The notes under the pieces were generated by a model. The model saw only the letters and a program-made list of their open reading frames with translations, did not search any database and was not told the origin of the DNA. Both the position numbers and the translations under genes were made by a program. From Alteromonas profundi (GTDB lineage: Bacteria > Pseudomonadota > Gammaproteobacteria > Enterobacterales > Alteromonadaceae), in NCBI RefSeq assembly GCF_010500865.1, contig NZ_JAAAWN010000029.1, forward strand, positions 1-53,703: DNA of 53,703 nt, written 5' to 3'. Positions 9,260-21,622 of the stretch are shown piece after piece (the stretch's first letter is position 1; each line of letters begins with the position of its first letter).

Positions 9260-9756
9260 TGAAACGTATTATTTCAGTATTAATGGAAAATGCCCCGGGC
9301 GCACTTTCTCGTATCGTTGGCGCATTTTCACAGCGCGGTTATAACGTAGATTCGCTATGCGTAGCCCCTACCGACGATGAAAGCTTGTCTCGACTTACTA
9401 TCGTGACCCACGGTGACGATAAAGTTATTGAGCAAATTACTAAGCAAGTTAATAAGCTTATCGATGTATTGAAAGTTGTCGATTTAACCGAAGGCGCGCA
9501 CATTGAGCGTGAATTAATGCTAATTAAAGTGGCAACCCGCACTGAATCTGTTCGTGCTGAAGTTAAGCGCAACGCAGACATCTTTCGCGGTGTGATACTC
9601 GATGTTAATGCTAACAACTATACCATTGAGCTTACTGGCACCACCGATAAGTTAGATGCGTTTGCCACAACAATGGGGCAGTGTGCAGAGATTATTGAAT
9701 CATCTCGTACGGGCGTTTGCGGGCTTGCCCGTGGCGAAAGAGCCTTACGCCCTTAA
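9259..9756 (+). CDS. ilvH: Acetolactate synthase small regulatory subunit
   Basis: This 165-aa subunit begins with an ACT domain ([19 protein letters not shown]...FSQRGYNVDSL), the site of valine binding and feedback control, followed by the C-terminal domain that activates the catalytic subunit. Length matches E. coli IlvH (163 aa). It shares one base with ilvI and is followed by a strong bidirectional terminator. Confidence 0.97.
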   Translation: MKRIISVLMENAPGALSRIVGAFSQRGYNVDSLCVAPTDDESLSRLTIVTHGDDKVIEQITKQVNKLIDVLKVVDLTEGAHIERELMLIKVATRTESVRAEVKRNADIFRGVILDVNANNYTIELTGTTDKLDAFATTMGQCAEIIESSRTGVCGLARGERALRP

Positions 9757-9828
9757 AGCGACAACCGTCCTTAAAGCGCGACAATGCCGTATAAGGCGTC
9801 TAAGCGTAGTCACGTTTTAATACCTTTC

Positions 9829-9855
9829 AAAAAAGCTGCTTCGGCAGCTTTTTTT
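9829..9855. terminator. Bidirectional intrinsic terminator with UUCG loop
   Basis: Arms AAAAAAGCTGC (9829-9839) and GCAGCTTTTTT (9844-9854) close a TTCG loop. A/T runs on both sides make it work in both directions, for ilvH and for the convergent gene whose stop lies at 9854-9856. Confidence 0.9.
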
Positions 9856-10909
9856 ACTTTGTTTTTCCATAATAGGCCTCTACCCGCAGGGCCACGCCAT
9901 ATGAACCTTTAAAGTCTTCATCTCGTCGCCACAATACAAACGGTTCTACGTCAAAGTAAAGCCAGTCTCTAAACGGATTAAAACGCCAGCGTAAGCCAGT
10001 GTATACCTCATCTACATGGTACTTAGGCTTGTCGTAACCTTCGACCATAAGCCGATAAACTAAGGCATGATGGTTGTTGATAGGATAAAGATGTTGCAGT
10101 TCGTGTCGCCACAGCCAATCGTTAGAAATATCGCGATAATAATAACGATTGTTAAACCGAGTGACTTGGTTGTCGGTGGCCACATGTTGAATGGCGACAC
10201 CCACTTCTGCGCCTAGCCTGTCCCGGGTGTAGTAGTATAACTCTGCATCATACAGCATGGCCCAGTGGGCATTAAATGCAGCTGCGTCGCGAAACCGACT
10301 TTTTAAATACAATTGATCTCTTCGCCCGGCGCCAATGCGGTACGAGTAGTGGGAGTTTTGGTCGGGCCTAAAACGCAGGGCTATTGTGGTATTGTCTCTT
10401 CGCCCCAAACTGTTAGAACGGGCGGCTTTAATGGTATCGCTTTGGCTTTCATCTTCGTTATCGCTCAGGAGTAAATCTACACGGTTTTCAAGGTGGGGTA
10501 ATGATACCCGAATACGAAAGCGCAAATCGGTTTCACTAAGCTCTCTGCTACGGGGTTCCCAGCTTAACTGTATGCGCCCCTCCGCTTTCGCGTGCTCACC
10601 GTTATGAGATCCTTGCTCGCGAGAAAATAAACCATCAAACTGGCGTACGGTAAAATCCATTGAGTCGGTAAAACTGCGCTGCCACACATCAAACCAAGCT
10701 TCTTCACTTGCATTTATCTCGTTACTTGGAGGCGATACTACCTGCGCAGAGGAATTAAGGTGCGTGTTAGCAGGCATAACCAAGTGACAAAGCGTTACGG
10801 CAACACACAACATTCCTATTATTAACTCCTTACTACGTGCGGCGTTTAACGCTACACATCGTGCTAACCAGTTGATCACCAGCATGAGACTTGTAGGAAT
10901 AAATTTCAA
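9854..10909 (-). CDS. Predicted outer-membrane beta-barrel protein, unknown function
   Basis: About 350 aa. The N-terminus has a basic then hydrophobic stretch ([15 protein letters not shown]), read as a signal peptide. The rest is rich in aromatic residues in alternating patterns (for example [17 protein letters not shown] and [14 protein letters not shown]), which suggests a beta-barrel of 10-12 strands. A Ser/Asp/Glu-rich loop lies near residues 150-170. The start is uncertain: TTG at 10909, ATG at 10885 or ATG at 10816 are possible, none with an ideal ribosome binding site. It is divergent from tatA. Function unknown. Confidence 0.7.
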   Translation of the reverse strand: MKFIPTSLMLVINWLARCVALNAARSKELIIGMLCVAVTLCHLVMPANTHLNSSAQVVSPPSNEINASEEAWFDVWQRSFTDSMDFTVRQFDGLFSREQGSHNGEHAKAEGRIQLSWEPRSRELSETDLRFRIRVSLPHLENRVDLLLSDNEDESQSDTIKAARSNSLGRRDNTTIALRFRPDQNSHYSYRIGAGRRDQLYLKSRFRDAAAFNAHWAMLYDAELYYYTRDRLGAEVGVAIQHVATDNQVTRFNNRYYYRDISNDWLWRHELQHLYPINNHHALVYRLMVEGYDKPKYHVDEVYTGLRWRFNPFRDWLYFDVEPFVLWRRDEDFKGSYGVALRVEAYYGKTK

Positions 10910-10995
10910 CGATTATTCTGCTAAGCAAATATTCAGATGCAAGCAGCCTCAGGGGGTGGCATACTGTCACTACTGATGTATGGGAGATAATTTTT

Positions 10996-11235
10996 ATGGG
11001 TGGTATTAGTATTTGGCAATTACTTATTGTTCTAGTAATTGTGGTGTTACTTTTTGGAACAAAGCGCCTTAAAGGTATGGGTTCAGACCTTGGCAGTGCA
11101 ATTAAAGGTTTTAAAAAGGCCGTCAACGATAATGAGCAAGACGCCGACTTCGAGCAGAAAAAGCATGTGGAAGAAAAAGACACAGCTGACCCTGTAGCCA
11201 CTAAAACGCAGAGCGACGTAAAAGAAAAGTCATAA
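10996..11235 (+). CDS. tatA: Sec-independent protein translocase subunit TatA
   Basis: This 79-aa protein has the TatA signature: a short periplasmic N-terminus (MGGISIWQ), one transmembrane helix ([13 protein letters not shown]), the hinge [12 protein letters not shown] and an amphipathic helix (AIKGFKKAV), then an acidic tail. TatA polymerises to form the passage for folded proteins with twin-arginine signals. GGGAG lies upstream of the ATG. The stop overlaps tatB as TAATG. Confidence 0.97.
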   Translation: MGGISIWQLLIVLVIVVLLFGTKRLKGMGSDLGSAIKGFKKAVNDNEQDADFEQKKHVEEKDTADPVATKTQSDVKEKS

Positions 11236-11534
11236 TGTTTGACATAGGTTTTTGGGAACTACTGGTAATAGGTGTATTGGCCCTGCTTATTTTAGGGCCT
11301 GAACGATTACCAGGTGCCATGCGATCTACAATTAACACTATTCGAAGTGTGCGCAATATGGCCACCGGCTTTAAAACAGAAGTTGAGCACCAATTGCGGG
11401 TACACGAATTACACGAAAACCTAAAGAAAGCTGAACAGCAGGGTTTAAAAGACTTATCGCCTGAACTTGAAGAAAGTGTCGATGAGTTAAAAAAAGCCGC
11501 TGAATCTGTTCGGGAACCATATAAAAAACAATAA
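11235..11534 (+). CDS. tatB: Sec-independent protein translocase subunit TatB
   Basis: This 99-aa protein starts [20 protein letters not shown] followed by GPERLPGA, the TatB signature with the conserved membrane Glu and Gly-Pro hinge, then a long amphipathic helix rich in Lys and Glu. TatB works with TatC as the signal-peptide receptor. It is shorter than E. coli TatB (171 aa), which is common because the tail varies. It overlaps tatA by one base and abuts tatC. Confidence 0.97.
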   Translation: MFDIGFWELLVIGVLALLILGPERLPGAMRSTINTIRSVRNMATGFKTEVEHQLRVHELHENLKKAEQQGLKDLSPELEESVDELKKAAESVREPYKKQ

Positions 11535-12296
11535 ATGTCTGACGCTAACAGTTTAATATCTCATTTAATTGAGCTTCGTAGCCGTATCTTAAAGGCGCTT
11601 TTAAGTGTGCTGGTGGTTTTTATTTGCTTGGCGTATTTCGCTCAAGACCTTTACCGCTTACTGGCGTTGCCTTTGCTGGAATCACTGCCAGAAAACGCCA
11701 GTATGATAGCGACTGATGTTGCTTCACCTTTCTTTGCGCCATTTAAATTAACCTTGGTGCTATCTTTTTTCATTGCCATTCCCTATGTGCTTTATCAAGT
11801 ATGGGGGTTTGTGGCCCCAGGACTGTATCGTAACGAAAAGAAGCTTGTGGCACCTTTGTTACTTTCAAGCACCTTGTTGTTCTATGCGGGCATGGCGTTC
11901 GCTTACTTCGTTGTTTTTCCAATAGCATTTGCGTTTTTTAATAGCGTAGCCCCTGAGGGGGTAACCGTAAGTACAGATATATCAAGTTATCTCAACTTCG
12001 TACTCAAATTGTTTTTTGCTTTTGGCGTTTCATTTGAGATCCCAATCGCAATTATTTTGATGTGCTGGACGGGGGTAACCGACCCGGCCACCTTACGCGC
12101 AAAGCGCCCATATATAGTGGTAGGTGCGTTTGTACTTGGTATGTTGTTAACCCCTCCCGATGTGATCTCACAAACCCTTTTAGCAATACCTATGTGGCTA
12201 CTGTTTGAAGTAGGCGTTATTGTGGGTAGCGTTTACGCGGGTAAGCGCGAACCAGATACAGATGTCGATACTGACGAAGAAAGAGAGCAACCATGA
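11535..12296 (+). CDS. tatC: Sec-independent protein translocase subunit TatC
   Basis: This 253-aa inner-membrane protein has six hydrophobic segments. Family marks are [17 protein letters not shown] at the N-terminus, FFAPFKLTL, the [12 protein letters not shown] motif and TPPDVISQ. TatC binds the twin-arginine motif. The start directly follows the tatB stop, and the end overlaps the next gene by four bases (ATGA). Confidence 0.97.
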   Translation: MSDANSLISHLIELRSRILKALLSVLVVFICLAYFAQDLYRLLALPLLESLPENASMIATDVASPFFAPFKLTLVLSFFIAIPYVLYQVWGFVAPGLYRNEKKLVAPLLLSSTLLFYAGMAFAYFVVFPIAFAFFNSVAPEGVTVSTDISSYLNFVLKLFFAFGVSFEIPIAIILMCWTGVTDPATLRAKRPYIVVGAFVLGMLLTPPDVISQTLLAIPMWLLFEVGVIVGSVYAGKREPDTDVDTDEEREQP

Positions 12297-12826
12297 ATAA
12301 GTTACTCGCCACCTTAGGCGCACGCTCGTTATTGCTATCTAGTGTATTTTTCGTTAGTACGGCCGCACAGGCAGACACCTTGGCGCAAGCGGTAGAAAAA
12401 TGTAGAAAACTAGAAGACAGCTTGCAACGATTGGTGTGCTATGACCGCATGTCAATGTCAGCGCCGAAGCAAGATTTAAACACTCCTAAAGATAAACCGG
12501 CTCCTAAGCCCGCCTTAAAGCCAGCGGAGATGCTAGAAAACGCCCACGTTGCGCCAGCTGCTGAGGCCGATTTTGGTAGGGAAGGAAAAGCACAAAGAGA
12601 ACGCCAAGCTGATACTATGACGGTAAATGTTGTCAACGTCAGCGAAAATGTAAGGGGTGAAAAAACCATTACTTTTGATAATGCTAGCGTATGGCGTCAG
12701 GTAGACAATAGCAACTTACGGCTTAAAAAGGGCCAGCAAGTTATGGTTGAACGGGGCCTTTTCGGGGCATTTTATCTCAAGGTTGATGGGTTAAACCAAA
12801 CCATGAAAGTAAAGCGTATTAAATAG
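12293..12826 (+). CDS. Secreted hypothetical protein with CxxxxDxxxRLxCYD motif
   Basis: 177 aa. It begins with a signal peptide ([20 protein letters not shown]... cleavage after AAQA). The mature start has [19 protein letters not shown], a paired-Cys motif shared by VasI-like and many uncharacterised gammaproteobacterial periplasmic proteins, followed by a Pro/Lys/Ala-rich linker and a C-terminal beta-rich domain of about 75 residues. It overlaps tatC by four bases and is followed two bases later by tatD, so it is co-transcribed with the Tat genes. Function unknown; there is no twin-arginine motif, so it probably uses Sec. Confidence 0.8.
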   Translation: MNKLLATLGARSLLLSSVFFVSTAAQADTLAQAVEKCRKLEDSLQRLVCYDRMSMSAPKQDLNTPKDKPAPKPALKPAEMLENAHVAPAAEADFGREGKAQRERQADTMTVNVVNVSENVRGEKTITFDNASVWRQVDNSNLRLKKGQQVMVERGLFGAFYLKVDGLNQTMKVKRIK

Positions 12827-12827
12827 C

Positions 12828-13604
12828 ATGGCGTGGTTTGACGCCGGTGTTAACTTGCTTGATGCAAGGTTTGATGCCAACGATGTGATTTCTCGTGCGG
12901 TAAATGCAGGGGTCACCAAAATGTGTATCATTAGTACCCATCCCAACGAGTGGGAGCGGGCAAGGCAACTATACGAAGCGTATCCTGAGCATCTGTGTTA
13001 TACCGTTGGCGTGCATCCCCACAACGCTAAAGACGTTACTGAGCAAGACCTTTCTAGGCTTAAAGAAGTAGCTCGAGCGCCCGGCGTTGTGGCAATTGGC
13101 GAATGTGGCCTCGACTTTAATCGCGACTTTTCTCCTCGACCTACTCAAAAGAGCGTGTTTGAAGCACAACTGTCTATTGCTTTAGAGTTGCAATTACCGG
13201 TGTATTTACACGAAAGAGAGGCCTTTGACGTTCAAGTGGCCTGTTTACAGGTAGTCATAGACAAGTTGCCCGGGGGAATAGCTCACTGCTTCACCGGAAA
13301 CGCTGATCAGGTAAAGGCGTACTTAGATATGGGCCTTTACATTGGCATTACCGGTTGGGTATGCGATGAAAAACGGGGCGGCGATTTACGTGAGGCCCTT
13401 GGCCACATTCCCCATGATAAACTGGTATTAGAAACCGATGCGCCCTACTTATTTCCAAAAACGCTGCGCCCGAGAAAACGCAATAACGAACCCGCATTTT
13501 TACCGCATATTGGCGAGCAAGTAAGTGGGCTATTAACCCTTGATACTGATAAATTGCAAACCAGCAGCTATGCTAATACTTGTCGTTTATTTTCGCTAAA
13601 GTGA
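12828..13604 (+). CDS. tatD: TatD family metal-dependent DNase
   Basis: This 258-aa TIM-barrel hydrolase has the TatD variant N-terminus WFDAGVNLLDARF (where other family members have HxH), TVGVHPH, IGECGLDFNRDF, VYLHERE, HCFTG, ITGWVCDEKRGGDLRE and ETDAPYL. These match E. coli TatD nearly motif for motif, including length (260 aa). TatD has 3'-5' exonuclease activity and has been linked to DNA repair and Tat quality control. It starts two bases after the preceding stop, in the tat operon. Confidence 0.95.
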   Translation: MAWFDAGVNLLDARFDANDVISRAVNAGVTKMCIISTHPNEWERARQLYEAYPEHLCYTVGVHPHNAKDVTEQDLSRLKEVARAPGVVAIGECGLDFNRDFSPRPTQKSVFEAQLSIALELQLPVYLHEREAFDVQVACLQVVIDKLPGGIAHCFTGNADQVKAYLDMGLYIGITGWVCDEKRGGDLREALGHIPHDKLVLETDAPYLFPKTLRPRKRNNEPAFLPHIGEQVSGLLTLDTDKLQTSSYANTCRLFSLK

Positions 13605-13614
13605 CCTGCGCCCT

Positions 13615-16508
<2,894 letters not shown>

Positions 16509-16540
16509 CTGAAAAGCAGCAGTAATAAAGTGAAATAAAT

Positions 16541-16567
16541 AAAAATGCCGCGACACGCGGCATTTTT
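16541..16567. terminator. Bidirectional intrinsic terminator after hemB
   Basis: Arms AAAAATGCCGCG and CGCGGCATTTTT enclose an ACA loop. The hairpin is symmetric with A and T runs on the two sides, so it serves both hemB and the convergent gppA. Confidence 0.9.
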
Positions 16568-16624
16568 GATAAAGAGAAACGAACGGTTATTGCGTTGTTA
16601 CGGGGTATTTTATTCCCGCGCTTT

Positions 16625-18136
16625 TTATTCGCAAGAAAGGGACCAGCCAGCTTTGTGTTGTAGCCAGCTTTCATTGGCTAATTCTGCATTAATTAAAGGA
16701 TGGGCTTTTAACCACCCCTCGGGGAACTGCAACACCCACTTGTCGCCATCACATAGCAACTCTACTTCTGGAATATGCTTGTTTTGCCGTCTTAAACACA
16801 ACACTACCGCAATACGCAAAATACGTAATAACCCTAACAGCATAGGCTGATATTCTTGATGGTAATCGGAAAAAGGCGTACCGGTAACCACCAACCTATG
16901 TTGGGCAATCAAATCTTTCACTGCGGCCCGTTGTAAGCGCGTGAAACCGGGTAAATCAATATGCGTAAGAATGTAGGCACCATGCTGGTGATGCTTTTTA
17001 TACTCAATGTGTAAGCCAATTTCATGCAGTAACGCTGCGGCGCTTAAAATAGCTTCTGTATCTAGATGACAGATGTCCTGTTGAGAACAAAGTTGGTGAC
17101 ACAACATTAGTGCTACCCCCTTCACCGAGTTAGCATGCGATTTATCAATATGGTAGCGGGCCATTGCTTGGTTTAGGGTTTGTTCACGCCTATCGTTTTC
17201 CTGCAAGTTGTCCAGCATGCCATAAATCAATCCCTCTCGTAGAGCGCCCCCAGAGATATTCATGTGCTTTATATATAAACATTCAAATAGGCTAATTAAA
17301 ATGGCTAAACCGGAGGGAAATATCGCTTTTCGGTTGTCTTCAAGACCTTCAATATCCAACTGCGTTATATGCCCACAGTCAATACATTGGTTTTCTAAGT
17401 GGTAAAGGTAATCGAGGCGAATAGCATCGCTAATACCTTGGGCAACGAGAATCTCTGTAATAGCTTGAGGAGTACCAGAAGCGCCGAGGCAGTTTTCCCA
17501 GTCAAAGCATAAAAACGCATCACAATGGTCGTTGATAAGCGCCTTAGCAGCCGCTTTTGCGTTAGCGAAATTGTCGCTGCTAATAGTGCCACCAGTAAAG
17601 TACCGTTCCATGAAAGTGACACACCCCATGTCCAAACTTTTCAAGTGAATGGGCTGCATATCGTTGCCAATAACAATTTCGGTACTGGCGCCACCAATGT
17701 CGATAACTAAGCTATTGCCTTGGTTAGCCGACGTATAGGCTACACCAAGGTAAATTTGACGGGCTTCTTCTTCACCACTAATAACTTCAAGTTTGTGGTT
17801 AAGGATCTTTTCGGCTTCTTGCACAAAAATATGCGCATTAGTAGCAAGGCGAAGGGTCGCGGTAGCGACCACTTTTATATTAGAGGGGGGGATATCTTGC
17901 AGTCGTTCAGAGAAGGTTTGTAAGCACTGCCAGCCCCGTTCCATACTCTTATCATCTAGCACAAAATTATCATCTAACCCTGCAGCTAGCCGTACCTTTT
18001 GCTTCACTTTTCCTATGATTTGCACACTGCCATTAACGACATGTACTACCACCATGTGAAAACTGTTCGACCCAAGGTCGACGGCGGCATAATACTCGCC
18101 GTAACTTTGGGCACCTTGCTGAATATCTGCCTGCAT
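16625..18136 (-). CDS. gppA: Exopolyphosphatase / pppGpp phosphohydrolase (Ppx-GppA family)
   Basis: 503 aa. It has an ASKHA-type phosphatase fold: AAVDLGSNSFHMVV for the phosphate loop, ATATLRLATN, SGEEEARQIYLGV and VIDIGGASTEIVIG, followed by a C-terminal HD-like helical domain (LHEIGLHI...HGAYI). Members hydrolyse polyphosphate or convert pppGpp to ppGpp. I favour GppA because it sits directly downstream of rhlB, with trxA-rho on the other side, as in E. coli; sequence alone cannot separate it from Ppx. It follows rhlB by 14 bases. Confidence 0.88.
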   Translation of the reverse strand: MQADIQQGAQSYGEYYAAVDLGSNSFHMVVVHVVNGSVQIIGKVKQKVRLAAGLDDNFVLDDKSMERGWQCLQTFSERLQDIPPSNIKVVATATLRLATNAHIFVQEAEKILNHKLEVISGEEEARQIYLGVAYTSANQGNSLVIDIGGASTEIVIGNDMQPIHLKSLDMGCVTFMERYFTGGTISSDNFANAKAAAKALINDHCDAFLCFDWENCLGASGTPQAITEILVAQGISDAIRLDYLYHLENQCIDCGHITQLDIEGLEDNRKAIFPSGLAILISLFECLYIKHMNISGGALREGLIYGMLDNLQENDRREQTLNQAMARYHIDKSHANSVKGVALMLCHQLCSQQDICHLDTEAILSAAALLHEIGLHIEYKKHHQHGAYILTHIDLPGFTRLQRAAVKDLIAQHRLVVTGTPFSDYHQEYQPMLLGLLRILRIAVVLCLRRQNKHIPEVELLCDGDKWVLQFPEGWLKAHPLINAELANESWLQHKAGWSLSCE

Positions 18137-18150
18137 ACTAATTTTTTTGA

Positions 18151-19446
18151 TTAATTATGGTTTCCACGATTAGATGGTTTTCCTCTACTGTTACCTCGCC
18201 CCTTGTTACCACGGCGTGACGAATTACGCGTGTTTGGGGTGCGTTTGCGTCTAGGTTTAGGTGGAGTTACATCGTCTAATAAGGCACTGCTATCATAGTC
18301 AGTAACCGGTATGGCATGTTGAATGTATTGCTCTATAGCGGGCAAGTTCAACGCATACTTTTCACATGCAAAACTGATCGCTATCCCGCTTTGACCAGCG
18401 CGGCCGGTACGCCCAATTCGGTGTACATAGTCCTCTGCATCGTCGGGTAGGTCATAGTTAAATACATGGGTTACCGCATCGATATGAAGACCGCGAGCGG
18501 CAACATCGGTGGCCACTAAAATATCTAACTTACCTTGCGTGAAGTCTTCGAGAATACCAAGACGCTTCTTCTGCGGCACATCCCCACTGAGTAAGCCCAC
18601 ACGATGGCCATCGGCGGTTAACCAGTCAGTAACTTTTTCGCAGCTGTGCTTGGTATTAGCAAATACAATTGCTTTGTCTGGCCATTCTTCTTCAAGTAAT
18701 GTTAGAAGCAGCAACATTTTATCGTCATCAGACGGATAAAAGAGCTCTTGGCTTACGCGGCTTGCGGTAGTCTGCTCAGGTGCAACTTGCACGTGGGTAG
18801 GGTTATTCATGTGCTCATAAGCCAGCTCTTGTACGCGGTAGCTAAGGGTGGCTGAGAACAACATACTAAGACGTTCGCTTGCTGCTGGCATGCGACGGAA
18901 CAAAAAGCGGATATCTTTAATAAAGCCTAAATCGAACATGCGATCGGCTTCGTCAAGTACGGCCACTTGGATGTTATTTAGACTAAAAACGTTTTGTTTG
19001 TAATAGTCTAAAATGCGTCCTGTCGTACCAATAATAATATCCACCCCTTCTTGAAGGGTTTCTCGTTGACTTTCGTATCCTTCGCCCCCATAAATCAAAC
19101 CAAGTGACAATCCGGTGTGCTCACTGAGCAGTTTGGCGTCATTATAGATTTGAACGGCTAATTCCCGGGTAGGAGCCATAATGATGGCTCTTGGACCTTT
19201 TGATTTGCTGTTGTCTGCATTTTCTGCTTTGCTTAGCAAATGATGAAATGTAGCCACCAAGAAAGCAATGGTTTTACCGGTACCAGTTTGAGCTTGGCCT
19301 GCAATGTCTAGCCCTTCTAATAAAGGCGGCAGTGCGAGCGCTTGAATTGGTGTACAATTGTTAAAATTAGCTGCCGTCAAGGCGTCAACCACCTTGCTAT
19401 TAATCGGCAGATCGGAAAAATGAGTATCAGTTAAGTGAGTAGGCAT
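18151..19446 (-). CDS. rhlB: DEAD-box ATP-dependent RNA helicase RhlB
   Basis: 431 aa. Helicase motifs occur in order: Q motif ([12 protein letters not shown]), [26 protein letters not shown] in [16 protein letters not shown], then [12 protein letters not shown] and [10 protein letters not shown]. RhlB unwinds RNA for the degradosome. The last ~45 residues are a basic Arg/Lys/Gly/Asn-rich tail for RNA binding. The gene is divergent from trxA, as in enteric bacteria, which supports RhlB over other DEAD-box paralogues. Confidence 0.94.
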   Translation of the reverse strand: MPTHLTDTHFSDLPINSKVVDALTAANFNNCTPIQALALPPLLEGLDIAGQAQTGTGKTIAFLVATFHHLLSKAENADNSKSKGPRAIIMAPTRELAVQIYNDAKLLSEHTGLSLGLIYGGEGYESQRETLQEGVDIIIGTTGRILDYYKQNVFSLNNIQVAVLDEADRMFDLGFIKDIRFLFRRMPAASERLSMLFSATLSYRVQELAYEHMNNPTHVQVAPEQTTASRVSQELFYPSDDDKMLLLLTLLEEEWPDKAIVFANTKHSCEKVTDWLTADGHRVGLLSGDVPQKKRLGILEDFTQGKLDILVATDVAARGLHIDAVTHVFNYDLPDDAEDYVHRIGRTGRAGQSGIAISFACEKYALNLPAIEQYIQHAIPVTDYDSSALLDDVTPPKPRRKRTPNTRNSSRRGNKGRGNSRGKPSNRGNHN

Positions 19447-19466
19447 AGCTTATAGCTTATCAGTGC

Positions 19467-19494
19467 TTGCATTAAAAAACAGTTTCTATATAAC
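19467..19494 (+). promoter_or_regulatory. Candidate promoter of trxA
   Basis: TTGCAT (19467-19472), 16 bp, then TATAAC (19489-19494). It lies in the divergent rhlB-trxA gap, about 50 bases before the trxA start. Confidence 0.45.
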
Positions 19495-19546
19495 ACTTAT
19501 GGCTGAGCTGAGACAAATCAGCGACAGACCAAAAATGGAGAAAAGA

Positions 19547-19873
19547 ATGAGCGACAAAATTATCCAGTTATCTGACGATAAATTCGAAGCAGATGTTATC
19601 AATGCTGAAGGTCCTGTGCTGGTTGACTTTTGGGCCGAATGGTGTGGCCCCTGTAAAATGATCGCACCTATCTTAGAAGAAGTTGCGACCGAGTTTGATG
19701 GCAAGTTAACAGTTGGCAAGTTGAATGTCGATGAAAATAACGAAACTCCGCCTAAATATGGTATTCGCGGTATCCCTACATTACTACTTTTCAAAAATGG
19801 TAATGTGGCCGCAACTAAAGTTGGCGCGCTTTCAAAGACACAACTTACAGAGTTCCTAAACGAAAATTTATAA
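19547..19873 (+). CDS. trxA: Thioredoxin 1
   Basis: This 108-aa thioredoxin has the active site [10 protein letters not shown] and the cis-Pro loop in RGIPTLLLF. It reduces protein disulfides in the cytoplasm. The reading frame is open further upstream, but the ATG at 19547 gives the standard thioredoxin N-terminus ([11 protein letters not shown]) with GGAG 6 nt before it. The chosen length matches the family (108-109 aa). One oddity is [10 protein letters not shown] where E. coli has NPGTAPKYGIRG, a small variation before the cis-Pro region. Confidence 0.96.
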   Translation: MSDKIIQLSDDKFEADVINAEGPVLVDFWAEWCGPCKMIAPILEEVATEFDGKLTVGKLNVDENNETPPKYGIRGIPTLLLFKNGNVAATKVGALSKTQLTEFLNENL

Positions 19874-19890
19874 TTATCGTTGAAGAAAAT

Positions 19891-19921
19891 AAAAAACCGG
19901 TGATCTTAACACCGGTTTTTT
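19891..19921 (+). terminator. Intrinsic terminator after trxA
   Basis: Arms AAAAAACCGGTG (19891-19902) and CACCGGTTTTTT (19910-19921) with a 7-base loop and a T run. Confidence 0.9.
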
Positions 19922-20144
19922 TATTATTGACCTACACTAAAAGAGAAGCAGAGGTGAAAACTTTGCATTTTTTAACTGCTTAGGCCGAAAAAGGCTGGAC
20001 GTTGGTTAAATATAGTGCTAACTTTTCCTCAGCGCTCATCCGAGCAGCATTCTGCTTAGCCCATATCCGGGCGTAATCAATTCTAAAACCAGACAGAGTG
20101 ACTATATAGTCCTGTAAAAAGTCCAAGCACAAAGACCCACCAGT
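19922..20144 (+). promoter_or_regulatory. Leader region of rho
   Basis: A 223-bp gap with no supported gene. In E. coli the equivalent rho leader mediates autoregulation by Rho. Here a small hairpin (AGCAG-CATT-CTGCT, near 20043-20056) and C-rich stretches just before the start codon (for example AAAGACCCACCAG) would suit Rho loading, but no promoter is compelling. Confidence 0.35.
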
Positions 20145-21410
20145 ATGAATTTAACTGAATTAAAGAACAAACCGATTAGCGAGTTGGTTGCCCTAGCCGA
20201 AGAAATGGGCTTAGAGAGCATGGCTCGCGCTAGAAAACAAGATATTATCTTCTCGATACTAAAAACTCACGCCAAAGGCGGCGAAGACATTTTTGGTGAC
20301 GGGGTATTGGAAATTTTACAGGATGGGTTTGGCTTTTTGCGCTCTGCCGACTCTTCGTATCTAGCTGGACCAGACGATATTTATGTCTCTCCTAGCCAAA
20401 TCCGAAGATTTAACCTGAGAACTGGCGATACCATTGCCGGGAAGATTCGTCCTCCAAAAGATAGTGAACGTTACTTTGCGTTATTAAAAATACGTGAAGT
20501 TAACTTCGATAAGCCGGAAAACTCCCGTAATAAAATCCTTTTTGAAAACCTTACCCCACTGCACGCAGCAGATCGTTTGCGTATGGAGCGCGGGAATGGT
20601 TCAACCGAAGATATTACCGCTCGGGTACTCGACTTAGCGTCACCCATTGGTCGCGGCCAACGGGGTCTTATCGTAGCACCGCCTAAAGCCGGTAAAACCC
20701 TGCTTCTACAAAACATTGCACAATCGATTGCCGCTAACCACCCTGAATGTGAATTAATGGTACTGCTGATTGATGAGCGTCCTGAAGAAGTAACTGAAAT
20801 GCATCGTCTTGTGCAAGGTGAAGTGGTTGCATCAACCTTTGATGAGCCAGCTAGCCGCCACGTACAAGTAGCCGAAATGGTTATTGAGAAAGCGAAGCGC
20901 CTTGTAGAGCATAAGAAGGATGTGGTTATCCTACTTGACTCCATTACGCGTTTAGCGCGTGCTTACAACACCGTTATTCCTTCTTCAGGGAAGGTACTTA
21001 CCGGTGGTGTTGACGCCAATGCGTTGCACAAACCTAAGCGTTTCTTCGGTGCTGCGCGTAACGTTGAAGAAGGCGGAAGCTTAACTATTATCGCTACTGC
21101 GCTTATCGATACCGGCTCTAAAATGGATGAGGTTATCTACGAAGAGTTTAAAGGCACGGGTAATATGGAATTACACCTTAACCGCAAAATTGCGGAAAAA
21201 CGTGTGTTCCCAGCTATCGACTTTAACCGTTCAGGTACACGTCGTGAAGAATTGCTTACTGCGCAAGATGAATTACAGAAAATGTGGATCCTTCGCAAAA
21301 TCGTTCATGAGATGTCAGAAATTGACGCCATGGAGTTTTTGATCAGTAAGCTATCCATGACCAAAACCAATGATGAATTTTTCGATGCTATGCGTCGTCA
21401 AAAAAGTTAA
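20145..21410 (+). CDS. rho: Transcription termination factor Rho
   Basis: 421 aa, close to the 419 aa of E. coli Rho. The N-terminal helical domain ([20 protein letters not shown]) is followed by the RNA-binding cold-shock fold (about 50-125), then the ATPase with Walker A APPKAGKT, Walker [17 protein letters not shown], the Q loop ([10 protein letters not shown]) and R loop. Rho is a hexameric helicase that ends untranslated transcripts. It is encoded downstream of trxA, the usual gammaproteobacterial order. Confidence 0.98.
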   Translation: MNLTELKNKPISELVALAEEMGLESMARARKQDIIFSILKTHAKGGEDIFGDGVLEILQDGFGFLRSADSSYLAGPDDIYVSPSQIRRFNLRTGDTIAGKIRPPKDSERYFALLKIREVNFDKPENSRNKILFENLTPLHAADRLRMERGNGSTEDITARVLDLASPIGRGQRGLIVAPPKAGKTLLLQNIAQSIAANHPECELMVLLIDERPEEVTEMHRLVQGEVVASTFDEPASRHVQVAEMVIEKAKRLVEHKKDVVILLDSITRLARAYNTVIPSSGKVLTGGVDANALHKPKRFFGAARNVEEGGSLTIIATALIDTGSKMDEVIYEEFKGTGNMELHLNRKIAEKRVFPAIDFNRSGTRREELLTAQDELQKMWILRKIVHEMSEIDAMEFLISKLSMTKTNDEFFDAMRRQKS

Positions 21411-21426
21411 GGTTTATTTCTTTTTG

Positions 21427-21455
21427 AAAAAGCGCCTTTGTGGCGCTTTTTTTTT
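21427..21455 (+). terminator. Intrinsic terminator after rho
   Basis: Stem AAAAAGCGCC / GGCGCTTTTT with a 5-base loop, followed by a run of nine T. Confidence 0.9.
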
Positions 21456-21622
21456 GCCTTTAAAACCCTACTTAAACAAACATCTCTTTCTGCTAGCTAT
21501 GCCTGCTGTTTAGCAAAACATTGATTTACCGCAAAACTAAAATTCCCCACCTTTGTATAGTAAAGCGGTATACCTAGCTGTTATCGCCACCTACCTTTAT
21601 CTCATACACAGGGAGCGCCGCT

